From Cyanoderma ruficeps (lineage: Eukaryota; Chordata; Aves; Passeriformes; Timaliidae): 64,000 nt of DNA. A program made the translations under genes and the position numbers. Below, piece after piece: positions 12,301 through 24,300 of this stretch; within the stretch, counting starts at the first letter, position 1; each line of letters starts with the position of its first letter. The notes below the pieces were generated by a model. That model was not told the DNA's origin, did not search any database, and saw only the letters and a program-made list of their open reading frames with translations. The DNA is taken from the NCBI GenBank assembly GCA_008694505.1, contig VZDJ01000116.1, forward strand, positions 19,829,716 to 19,893,715, written 5' to 3'.

Positions 12301-15300
12301 AGCTATTCACTGAGTGTCTGCATTTTAATGTTACCTTACGCTCCCTCCTTTTCATCAATAAACTCTTTCATTTCTTCAGTATAAACAGAACATAATTCAT
12401 TCGACAAGTGACATTATGCCCAGGGTTACACATTTCCCATCTTCTGGAAACAGATGGGCCTTTGTTGTTAAATCTTGTTCTATAGATTATTTTTAAAATG
12501 TGTTCTGACTGTTCACTAAGAGAACAAAGCAACTGTACTGAGTGACAGGGAAAGAAAAATAAAGGAACCTCAGGTGACATGAGGACATGTGTTCCTTAAA
12601 CAAATTAGGGCCACATCTACACACCCTCTATCTGTGAGCTCCCCAGTGATGAGAACCACAGCCTTGCATTGTTCATATGGAGTTGAGATGCATTGCTAGA
12701 GAATTTGATGTATTTCCAAGGAGAACCTTTCAGGATATAACCCATGCATGAATCACCACTTAGACCTTGCAGCCTAAATGAACACCACATATTCTGGAGA
12801 AAACATCCTGTATAACACAATAGGCAGAGTGAGGAAAAATCCTCCCAAATCAGATTGCACAAACAATGCCAGAATAAGGACCAGTGTTCCTGATTTATTA
12901 CTGAAATGCATCTTTCTCTGGGTTGTAGACAAAGCCACTGTTTAAGCTGAAGCAGCCCAATTAAGAGTTATCCATGATCACACTAACCAAAGCCTGCTAT
13001 ACATGAGACCATGGCTTATTTTGCCTTCTATAAGCAGCAGTCAACACTCTTGGGAATTCATGAGACGCCACAATTTCACCCTTATGATTTTAATGACATC
13101 CTCCTGCTCTGATCCATTTCCATCACCACACTGTTCCTGCTTTCAGCAAGACCCTAAGACCTGAAAAACAGTAATTTCCCCAGCTAAATGCAGTGACAAC
13201 TGTAATGATGGAGCCCATGGAAAGTCTGATATACTCCAACATTACTGCATCACTGCTTTGAACAGATCTCAAATGATCCTGCACAGCACAGAGTGCCCAG
13301 CACCTCCCTGGACCTTCCCCATACAATGGCTAGGAAGGGATATGAAAGAATGGCTCAAGCAACCCAATTCTGCCTGAGCATTTCCCAGCACAGCTGGGTC
13401 AAGGAGGCTGAAAAGCTGAGCTGTTATCTGGCCAGCAGATGGGGATAGCTCACTCTGGATAGGCCCTCCTGGTAGGAGACTGCTTTTTCCAAGGTAGGCT
13501 TCAAGAGGACTCAAGAATATTAATTTCTGAGCTTGATGCGGGGCTATGGAGGCTATGGCCTACACCTGTCCCAGGGAAAAAAAAGAAACTGTATAAGCTC
13601 CAGAAAACTGAAAGGGAGAAATTTCCTAAAAGGCTCACTTGCACAGGTGATGTTATTCTCAAGCATTCAGGCAAATCCATAACTAACTCTCCAGGAGAAA
13701 ATTTTGACGTGTCAGCACAGCTGAGAGACAGGCTGTTGACTTGAGCAGTTTACATACAGCAGTTTATACTGTCCATCCAACTCAAAATGCACCTGTCACA
13801 CGGTAACCTGCGTTTCTGGATCCCTGGAGCAACTGCAGGAAAGGCACTGCTCCTGTGCACTGGCCACACGGCTGCAGCAGGATGAGGAGGGCATGGGATG
13901 AAGGCTTTACTCTTATCTTTGAGACCACAAGCACCGAGGCTCAGTGCCTACAGTTTTTTCCTGCAGGAGGAGTGCTGGCCACAGGTGAGGAAGGTGCTGG
14001 AAGGCCCAGATCTGGCTGCAGACGCTCATGTATTAACCCTGCAACCAGAGATCACCCAGTTTGTAGCCCTTGCTAAAACTCTGGATATTCAGGCTGCACA
14101 TTCCCTGTCTGGATCTTACAATATAGTGTGTGTTAAGGACAGGTATTTTTTGCAAACCTCCCCAAAGGCCAAGCTCAAGCACCCCAAGCAGAATACTCAG
14201 CAGAGGGCTGAGTGGCAATGCAAGCATTCAAATAGGATTTCGAAGCTTTTGTGGATCAGGGTGTTAAACTCTGGAGGGGGCTGGATCTACACTACATCCC
14301 CGTCCTCAGCAAGTCTATTTCTGGTCTGAGTGACACCATGCTCCTTTGTAACCTGTTTTGCAGACCCTAATTCTTGTCATGTAAGGAAAGGTGAGACATA
14401 TCCCTTAGAGCTGTCACTTCTCCAGAGAAGAAGAGACATATAATCTGGGCCTGACTGCAATAATCACGCAGGGTTTAAATCTTGTGCTGGAAATTACCTA
14501 TGCAAAACACAGAAACATACACTATCAGCTGCTAAGTCCCACAAACAAATCTGAATATTGTTTATTTTTTTGTACAGCCTAAACAGTCAAAATGATTCAT
14601 AAGCCTTCAGTGTCTCAAGAAAATGATTTAGAGCAGCTGTAGACCAGAAAGATACTATGAGTGAAGGAAGGATGGACTCCTAACAAACCAAAGGTGCTTT
14701 AGAAGGAGGATATTCAGGTGGATATTGGCTTCTGCTCCTCCGGTTCTTCTTCATAAAAATCCTCTCCCACACTCCTGCCTCCCAGTGTTCTCTCTGCTGA
14801 CACAATGGCTCTCCATTAAAGAGCTGCTCTCCTACCCTGAAAAGGCAGCTCTTTCATGCTGTGTGAACTAACCCCAAAACTAGAGGCAAAGTGAAGGGAA
14901 TGTGCCAAATCATCTATAAAATATGTGCAGTTAGTTTGGTAGATGGTAAACAGTATTTCTGTAAACATAACTTCATGTTTTGGAATCTCCTTTTTTCTCA
15001 GTTAATCTGGCACAGAGGCACACAGCAAAAGCATAAATAACAAACAAAAAAAACCCCACTGCATAAAGAAAATTATAGCCCCAAACAAAATCCATTAGGA
15101 ATGTTACACAAGTTTGATAAATAGATTGACCCTTTGGGTTCATAGCCATGTGCTAGAATAAATATGAAAAGATATAATGTTTTATCCAAGAACTTCAGAT
15201 ACATTTCAGTTGTAAATCAGACATATATGAAGCATGAAAATGTTAAAGGAATAGCAGAAAAGCAATGTGAGCATAATTTTTTTTTGGCAATACTATTTAA

Positions 15301-18300
15301 TATAAAGGTTTTGGTTCCTATGACAACAGAAACCCTGAAATGCACTGGTTTCCATCCTAGAGGTGGGTGTGTTTCATTAGCGGGCAAAACATGCACAAAA
15401 TAAAATTCAAAGCTTTTAAAAGTCATTAAAGATCCCTGGATGTCTTTGTTGTTCTGAAGTGTAAGCTTGATAATGAAAGTGCATTTCAGAAAGTGCTGGA
15501 CAGTCCTTTGAGGTGTCCCAAATTAACTATCCAAAATTAGAGGTAAAACATAGTTTAAAAATCAGAAGTTCATAATTAGACTCAATGATCTTAGAAATCT
15601 TTTCCAACCTTAATGAATCTATGAAACTATGTTTCCTCTCAGTCTGGAATCAAGGATCTGCCTGGAGGACAGGTGAACACTCATCGTTTTCCACCACTCT
15701 GGACCCAGCTGCCAAATTCCAAATGTCACCTCCAGCCACAAGCAATAATTCTAAGAGAAAACCAGAAGCTACCAAGGGCTATGAACATACATACATGTCA
15801 CATGCAGGTAGAGGACAGCGCTGTCAGAACCCAGGCTGTTTTCCACCAGCACCGTCACTCGGAATATGCCCACGTTCTGGTAGATGTGCTTGATCCCATC
15901 TTCCGTTGAGCTGAGATTGGCATATGACACAGCAATGCCATCTCCAAAATCCACCTGGATGAGGGATCTCTGGAGGTCTCCCTGTGGTGAAAGAGAAAGG
16001 ATCAAGGCAGGCTCTGTTTTGCTTTTGAGAGATGAGATCAGAGGGTGACCAAGACCAACCGGAGAACAGTGACAGGGTCTGATGGACCGGAGGAACAGCC
16101 TGCACTGACCTGTCAAACAACCCTAGCTGCTAAAGATCCCACCCTTTTATGTAAGATGCCTTACCTTTAAACATCCTCACTCCCTAGGAAATCCCCCTCT
16201 GGCTCTGCATGGTGCTCATGCTGGCTGTGTTCACACTTGCTGGCTACTGCTGTGGAGCACCTCCACAGCCTGGTGCACTGCAGCAGTGGCCACTATCTGC
16301 AGTGATGGAAAATTAATAGCTGATCATTAATAACCTTTCATAAAATAGGCTCAAAGGACATATCATTTACTTTGGGTTTATTTCCTCTTCCTTTTCTTTT
16401 CTTTCTTCCTTTTTCTCCCTCTTTGAGAAACAGTCCTCTGGATCTCAAATTCCCCTTCTGGAATGAAAGGTACCCATGTGAATGGCTGGCATCAGGCAGG
16501 TATCCACACCAGAAAGAGATGTGAATGTATGCGACTATAAGAGGAAATGGTAACAGAACTTTTATATTCCTCATGTTCTCTCAGTCTTTTTATAACTTGT
16601 GAAGGCAGAAATAGTGGAGGCTTGCCTGAATGGAAAGCAAAAAGAGCAGAGCTCTATACCTGATGGTGGCAAGAGCAACAAATTTTCCCAGATGCTCTCT
16701 TTTAATAGACTGAAGTTGTTTTTACACTGCCCTGGCACCCTGCTGGAAGCTTTGCTGCTTCCAAATAGACGGCACAAAAATAACTGTGTTGCTCTGTTGT
16801 GGAGAATCCCAGACTGAAGGTGTGGCAGGGAAATGGTATGAAGAACAGAGTGATGTCCTTTGTTGACCTGAGTTATTAGAAAGGTGTGCAGTTTCAAACA
16901 TGATGCAATAGTTTGGGTACTCCTGTCTGTCTGACTAAGCCAACTGAAGACACCAAATGGGATATGCTTCCACAGCCACAAGTGACCATACACGACCTCT
17001 GAACCTCTTTCAGAGGGAGACTATTATTATCTCAAGCCCAGTGCTGCACTCAGACCAAATACAAAGATCTATGAAATACCCTTTGATGCTCTCTCAATTC
17101 CTCTAGGTCCATCATTATTAGAGTTTTAGTTGTCTTTTCTTACTCAAAAGGAGATGATGTTATTGAACAGTAAGGCCATGCTGCTGGGACAAAAGCTTTT
17201 CACATGGTTAAAAAAGTGCCACCACAGTGATCCCACTGGATTTATCTGCTCTGAGGATATTCAAGGTCATGCAGTTGAAGTCTGTTTCAGGTCATGGAAT
17301 ATTTCTCCACATATCTGAGGTAGCAGCAGAAGATGAGAAGGGTGACAGCCTTTTAGATCAGCCTCATTTCTGCAAGTGTCATAATTTGTGTTCTGATGAA
17401 CCTTTTTTTCTCTTGTCTTCATTTTGTCCATCGCCATGAAACTCATGCTGTCTACAGGTGTGGCCAGGGGAAGGAGCCATTTCTAAGGCACGCAAGATTT
17501 AGATTTCAATTTCTAGGTAGAGAAGATGCTGACAGAAACCACTGAAAATCCAATTAGAGAAGAGCTTCAGCTGCCGTTCCCCCAGTCTTTTTCATTTGTC
17601 TTGGCCTTTCCTGTTTTAAAACCCTTTGAACTGGAAATACATTTTCCATTGTGTAAGATTCAGGCTATAACACTCCTCTGAAAATGCCACTTTTTGAAAA
17701 TCTGACATTTAAAATTCTAGCTTAGGAAGTGGGAGAGAAAAGTCAGGAAAACAAAGACACTGTGTTTTGACTTGTTCTAATATTTTATCTGTGCCAGGTA
17801 AGGGCACGGGCAGAGTAAGACAGGAAGAGAAAGCAGATGAGCCAAAATCCAAACATTTCCCACACAGCCCACGCCTGATTTAAACCAACCCAGCTGTCAC
17901 TGTCTCTGTCTCCAGCATCTCTCCAGAGCCACTTGCAAGAGGTTGTTTTACCAAGAGAAGTTTTGTTCTGCAACAATTTGATGTCTAACAATACGTCTTG
18001 CAAAAATCCCTTCAATTGCTTTTTCCAGCTTTTCCTTTTTATTTTTTCAAGCTCAATACTCCACAATAGCATTTTTCTGAAGCTTTTAGCCCAATTAAGG
18101 CTGATACAAAACTCTGTGCATTACCTGCAGGGGATAGACACTGCCACTGTGGAGTGTTTTCATGGATTAATTAATTGTGTTTTCTTTAGATTAACCCCTT
18201 TCTCTGCAACATGCACACGCTTGGATATAACCTGAAGTACACTGAAATCTTGATAAAAGTTTTGTGCAGCCGAAGGTTTAAGCATATGCTGAGCCTTAAG

Positions 18301-21300
18301 AACTTTTAGCCTTAAAAGAAGCCCTAATAATTCAAAAAAAGTTTCCCAAGCCCCCATATTAATGTTGTCTACTACCTAGACAACATTAGTTACTGAAATG
18401 TACATCAGAAATCTACTATTTTCTAAGGGATTTTCTCTTTTTTTTTTGAGCATATACAAAATATTCCTCTCTCCCTCCTTCCTGGTCCTGTCTCCTAAGC
18501 CAAGTGCACTGTTCCCTTTTCCTGCATCTTGACCAAAGGAGCCTCGAGTGCCCACAAGACCTGCACATTACCAAAAACTCTGTGAAGCTTCCTGCCTCAG
18601 GGTATACCAAGAAACATCCCATACAGTTTGCAACAATATTTTTATATTTTGATTACTTTTACACAGCTCTCAATATTTTGGTGGATGTGAGATGAGAGAC
18701 CCACCTAGCAGGATTCTCTCTCTCAAACACACCATTGGAATCTTGCCCTGAAAGTTGTAACAATGCATTTTCCTTATTGACTTTCAGTATTTGTATCTAA
18801 ATGGAAGTATTAAAAAATGGAACAAACACAGCTCAAGGTTTTTAATTTTGGTTCCCATGTTTCAGATTTCAATTTTTTTAAGTCTTTAATTATGAAGACT
18901 TCTGTGTCTTCCTTAGAGATGTTGATAATAGATTTAATTATCCTTTGCAAGAAACAGACATGGCTACTGTTGGAGGGTTTTAATGGATTAATTAATTGCG
19001 CTTTCTTTAGATTAACCCCTTTCCCTCTCTGGCATTTTCCTGTCACCAAAAGAAATCATTCATCAAAAATATTTTCACTAGAACTGAATATCCACACATG
19101 GCATACCTTTAATCTAGATCTGTTTAAAGTATATTCTTAATTTTTAACAGACACTCAGATCCAATTTGATCCAAAAACTGAAAAACATACTTTCCTATGC
19201 AAATCCTTGCTTTCAGAGAGATCGCCTTCATTTTTCCAATCAGAAATTGAGTAGAAAGGTGGCTTTTAGCAGGGCAAATAGCTCGATACTCTTCACATGT
19301 ACTTCTTTTTTAACACCAAACAATGAATTGTACTGATCACATCATTCATCCTGACTGCCAGTTGTGCCAGCTCAACTCAACTATGAGGTCTTTTTACAGT
19401 ACTAGATCTTCTGTGCCCCACAGGAATCAATAACAGCCTCTCAGGATTATGCAGAATAATTCAACCAGTGTGACTGGAAATGCACTACAAGACCGTAGTG
19501 CTGTGTGTCATTAGGAAGGCAAGGTCCACTTTCATACATTTTCATAGAATTTCAACAATGAATTTAAAAATGCATGGAAGGCTCTGATTTCTCCCAACCA
19601 GCTTGTCATCATCAGAAAATGCAATTATAATTCAGATGACAGTGGTAAGGGGGAGGGTACATACTGTGTTATTTGTGTGTTATTACAGGAGTGTAGTGCT
19701 GTTAGTAAGATAAACAGCCGTGATTCAGCATGTGCAGTGAAAGTTAGGATGAAGGTTTCATACTTCTGTAATCATTACTAACAACCTTGTAATATCAAAA
19801 GAGGGAACACAGTGGGATACCAGGAAAAAAAAAAAAAGAACCACAAAACACCAAAAACAGATGATGCTTTTAATTACTACTAGCTTTGCACCTTCAATTT
19901 CAGTACATCAACCATCAAAATAATCCTAATGCTAAGCTTATCTCCAGAAACTTCAGCTGAGTTGAATACTGAACTGCACCAAACAATAGTGCTGAGGTGG
20001 GAAATGTTAATGGCACTGTGCCCCCAGCAGGATCCCCCGGCTCATTAAATGTACCCGAGACACAGTGTACCTTGTACAGCCATGTATCAACATCGTCATT
20101 ACAGAGAGCCACGGCGGCTTTTAGGAAATTCAGGGCTTCATTTGTATGTTCACAGGGTAAGAGAGAGTCCTCTGGATTTATCAGCAATCACCACACAAAT
20201 GCAAGGCATGGGGGGTATGAGGCAGAAAGCAAAGCTCTATTTTCAAAATGAGGGAATAAAAGATCAGAAAGTTTTAAGTTTCTTACTCAAGGTCATGCAG
20301 AAGGAGCTCAGAGCGCAGTTCAGGAATGAGTTCAGATTGCCTGAATTCTAGCCTGTGGCCTCAAGTGTAGGAACAAATTAGCTTTCCCCACACATTAGTC
20401 TAATCCAAACATCACATAGCAGCAGCAAGCAGTAAAAAGCAAGCCAAAATCTACTCCCAGTCGAGTGACTTTGCCAAGTGAGAACTGAGGCAGACCTGGA
20501 ATGTCAAAGATTTTTGGCTGTCATTTTATCAAGATAAAAAATAAATTAGAGGAGGCAGTTTCTCTGTGAATTATCTGTAATGAAACAGTCAAAGCCCTGA
20601 ACCTTCCTGCCCTGAATGTCTTTACCATCCATTTCCTCAGCAAAGATGTGTGAGCAATCAGATGAAACAAGTTTGAAAGCCAGTGTGCTGAACAGAGTTG
20701 CTCTGGAGGTTGCAGCTTTCAGAGTCTCTGCTGAAGCAGTACAGCAGCACAAGTGTCTGATGTTCATACAAATAATTCTAACATACAAATAACAATTGTG
20801 GTTGTGACAGGCAAGAGACCTACGTGACCATGCCATCAGGAAGGCACACAGAAACAACACACACTTAATAAAATCCCTCTATTTTCTACAACAGACAAGC
20901 AAAACATGTCAAGGACATTGGGTCAAATAACTTCAGTAGGAGAAGTGCCTTCGTAATTTCACATTTTGGGTTGCTTCTGTTGCTGTCCAAAAATAAAGCG
21001 AGTATTCAGATTTTTAGGCTGAGAAACGACTCTTGTTGAATGCTGCAGTGTGAGGTACCAGCCTGGGTGTCTGCATGTATCGCAGGCTAGGGCAAAGAAT
21101 TAACCTTTAAACAGGTAGCATGTTTAGGCAATGAAAAATTTCCTTTTAAGCATAGCTACTTTTCTCATGTGATATCATGCAATGAAAAAAAAAACGCTGT
21201 TGGTATTCTGCTTGTCTCATGGAAATTTAAGAGCAAAATTCCCAGCTTAAGTAGGATGCCTTACTTGTTAAGCACTTCCAAAATAATTCATAAAATGCAA

Positions 21301-24300
21301 CACATGATAGTTAGTAAGGCAATATTGATGACTCCTGGCTACTGTCACCCACTGAAAATATCATGATGATTATACCCAGATTAATTGGACAAATAACTTG
21401 GTCAAACCTTTCCAATAATGGAACCATAAATATTAAGTGCAAGGTGACCTTGCAAGCAGTTTAGAGGAAGTCATACAGAAATTCTAAAAAGTGACAGGAG
21501 ACTTAGATCACTTGTGAAAGAATTCTTACATCCAGATGATTTAAATATGACCTGTTGGTTGGGTTTGCTTTAAATGATATTTATATGCTACCAGATATAA
21601 ATGCTTCACAGGAAAATTTCATGTGAGTCAAGGTTAGAGAAACTGGGCCAGAATCCCAGCTCTCAGGAATCAGCAACGCTCAGTGTGCTCCTGGGTTTGG
21701 TTCCTGCCCTCCTTCCACTTGCAAAGACTTCAGTGATGATTTTCTTTTGTGTCTTCTTCAATAGAAGAGCACTTTTGAATGCTTTGTCCTTGTTTCTCTT
21801 GGGGCATCTTTTGCTCACATTGTATTTTTGTCAGAATGCACAGTGGCAGCTCTCACCATCACCACAGGCACAACCAGGCTCCACAAGGAACCACTGTGCC
21901 ATTGGTTCCGGCCCCTGAATCCCACACCTGAGTGAAACCATCAGCCTTTTGCTGCTGCCATTTGTCTCTCCCTGCCCTCTTAACAATCTGCTCCACTACA
22001 GAGATGCAGTGAATTTTCAGGGCCTCCAGTGAACCTGCTTCTGCAGTTTGTTCCTCTTTTCAAACCCAGGTGGATTCCTACATTGAACAGAAAGCCCTAG
22101 AAAGATAACGAGAGTACAAATCTCAAACAAACTCTTGTACCTTGGCTCACCAGTTTCTCTTTTTTTTTTTCCCCCCGCTTTTTCCTGCAGATCAAGTGGA
22201 ACATGGGTATGAAAAAAGAGAGCTGGGAGACTGCAGTGTATGAAACAGCTCTGCAGATTTGAAGGCTTCAAACGAAATGCCTCAGAGGGATACAGGAAAT
22301 GTTAAGATGTAAAAGGAAAGGCCTTTGCTTTTTCACACCCTAAAAGATATCAGCTGTCACTCGCACTAAAGGAGTCGTCCTCACCAGGGTGTAGCACTCT
22401 AAAATACTGCCCACCACACCAAGGAGCAAGGGTTGAATATGTGGGTTTTTTTCACATGTTGTTGGGGGAAAAGATGTGCAAGGTGACATATTTAACTTTC
22501 CTAATGCCTTCCCCTCAGTACAAATGGAGTGGCACAGATTTTTTGGATACTGAACATCCCGGATTGTACTGTGCTATATACCTGGGCAGGGTAGAACTAA
22601 ATAGAAACTGGCAAAGTCTTGTCTTGTGATACCTCTGCCTTGTATGCAAGGGAAAGGAACTTCCCTTTGTGAAGCAGGGTTGGATGAAACAATCTCCAGA
22701 GATCCCTTTCAACCTCAATTATTCTGTGAAATCAATATCCATTTTATAAAAGGATGCTTGTTCTTTTGATCAGTTGTTTAACTTTTCCAGTGAGTGGTAG
22801 TTTTTTATCACTGAAACAGTTAAATTGGTAAATGGTTTAGTCTACACAGTTTTGCTGCCTCAAGTACATTTTATTCCCCTATAACCTGCATATAACTGGG
22901 CAAATATTCCTCTTTGTTGATTATTTCTTTTGCTGCAACACCCACACAAAGTCATTGCCAGACTGGGTAAAATTCTCCCAAAGGTTTTGTTGGTTGCTCT
23001 TTAAGTTGACAAATCTAGGAGCAGGAGGTCAAGATTCATCTAACAGGGAGAGTAATTGGAAAGGCTGGAGGCTGATCAATACTGCTTCAGCCCTCAGAGC
23101 AATTCCTAACCTCTTTCTTATCAGATAAAGTGGATGAAGAGCTCCCTTTAGATCTCCTCAGAACTGGCTCACTCACTCATCAAAACTGTTCTGTACTCCT
23201 TGACACCCAGCATGAGACAGGCACCATCTCACACTGGAGAAGGTGTTGCTTCCAGACTCTGGTGCACACTGAAGCAGAGCTGCCAAAAAAGATCAGAATC
23301 AACAAAAGAGACAGAACAAGGCACAGCAGCTCCCTGTATGACAGAGTGGTCAGGGTTTTCTTACATGATATGTGAGCTGAAGCATTCACGGAAGAAAGAG
23401 CAGGACATTTGTCCTGAGTTTCCCATACTGTGAGTGATTCTTTCTCCCTCTCACTACTGGCATAATTCTTTGATAGTTTTGTGACTGACTATTCAGATTA
23501 TCCATCTCCTTCTCCCAGTCTGTTTTAAAACTTTGATCAGAAGAGAAAGGTGATGCAAAGTGTACTTTTTTTAACCTTTTTTTAAAGTCTAGAGACCGAC
23601 TCTTGTTTTGAACCTTTTCCTTTGCATCTTTAACTGGAGAAATCAATAATTTAACCAGATGGAATTATATGTTCACACTGTTGTTACAGCATCGCAGTAG
23701 GAACTCTGTATGACTGTCAGTACTGAAATAAAGTGACCATCTTTTGGAGAAAATAAACATTCAGGTCAAAAACTGCTTCAGGTTAGATATGATTTATCAT
23801 CTGGTATTGCCTTTACAAATCAGGACACCTGTTTGCTGGGAAAAGCATCAATAACAGAGATGTAAAAAAAAATAAATCTTTCTTCACCGATGGCATTTAC
23901 TATGAAGAGGTCAGAAGTAATTTCCTTGAGTACTCTAAACTATACTCTAAACTAAAAAGGGATGCACATTGTCCCTCGAATACTCTAAACCATGAAGGGA
24001 TGTACATTGTCCCTTGGTGTTAAAGCATACTTGTTTTAGGATTTATTAGCCAGTAAGAGAGGAAAAGGGGTAGAAGTTTAAAGAAATCAATTTAGATTGG
24101 AGAAAAAGAGAAAACTGCTGCTTTGTGAATGTTCCTCCTTGTGCACCTGCAGTTAAAAAGATAAAGAAGTGCTGAATAGAAAGAAGAGGTGAAAAGATTT
24201 AAATACTTTTTTCTATGGGTTCAGGAATGGAGGGAGCAGAACAATGAAATACCAAGTTAAATGACAGATGTAACAAAAATACAGATCGGAGCCTGAATCA

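Noticed and set aside
13898..14329. 143-codon plus-strand open frame in intron v13-v14
   Set aside because: Overlaps other open frames in both strands, no recognised domain, and the local sequence is simply stop-poor.
15982..16116. Open frame with a Met directly upstream of the PKD exon v13
   Set aside because: The 45 upstream codons lie in intron sequence with a good acceptor at the exon edge. They show no similarity to SorCS proteins.
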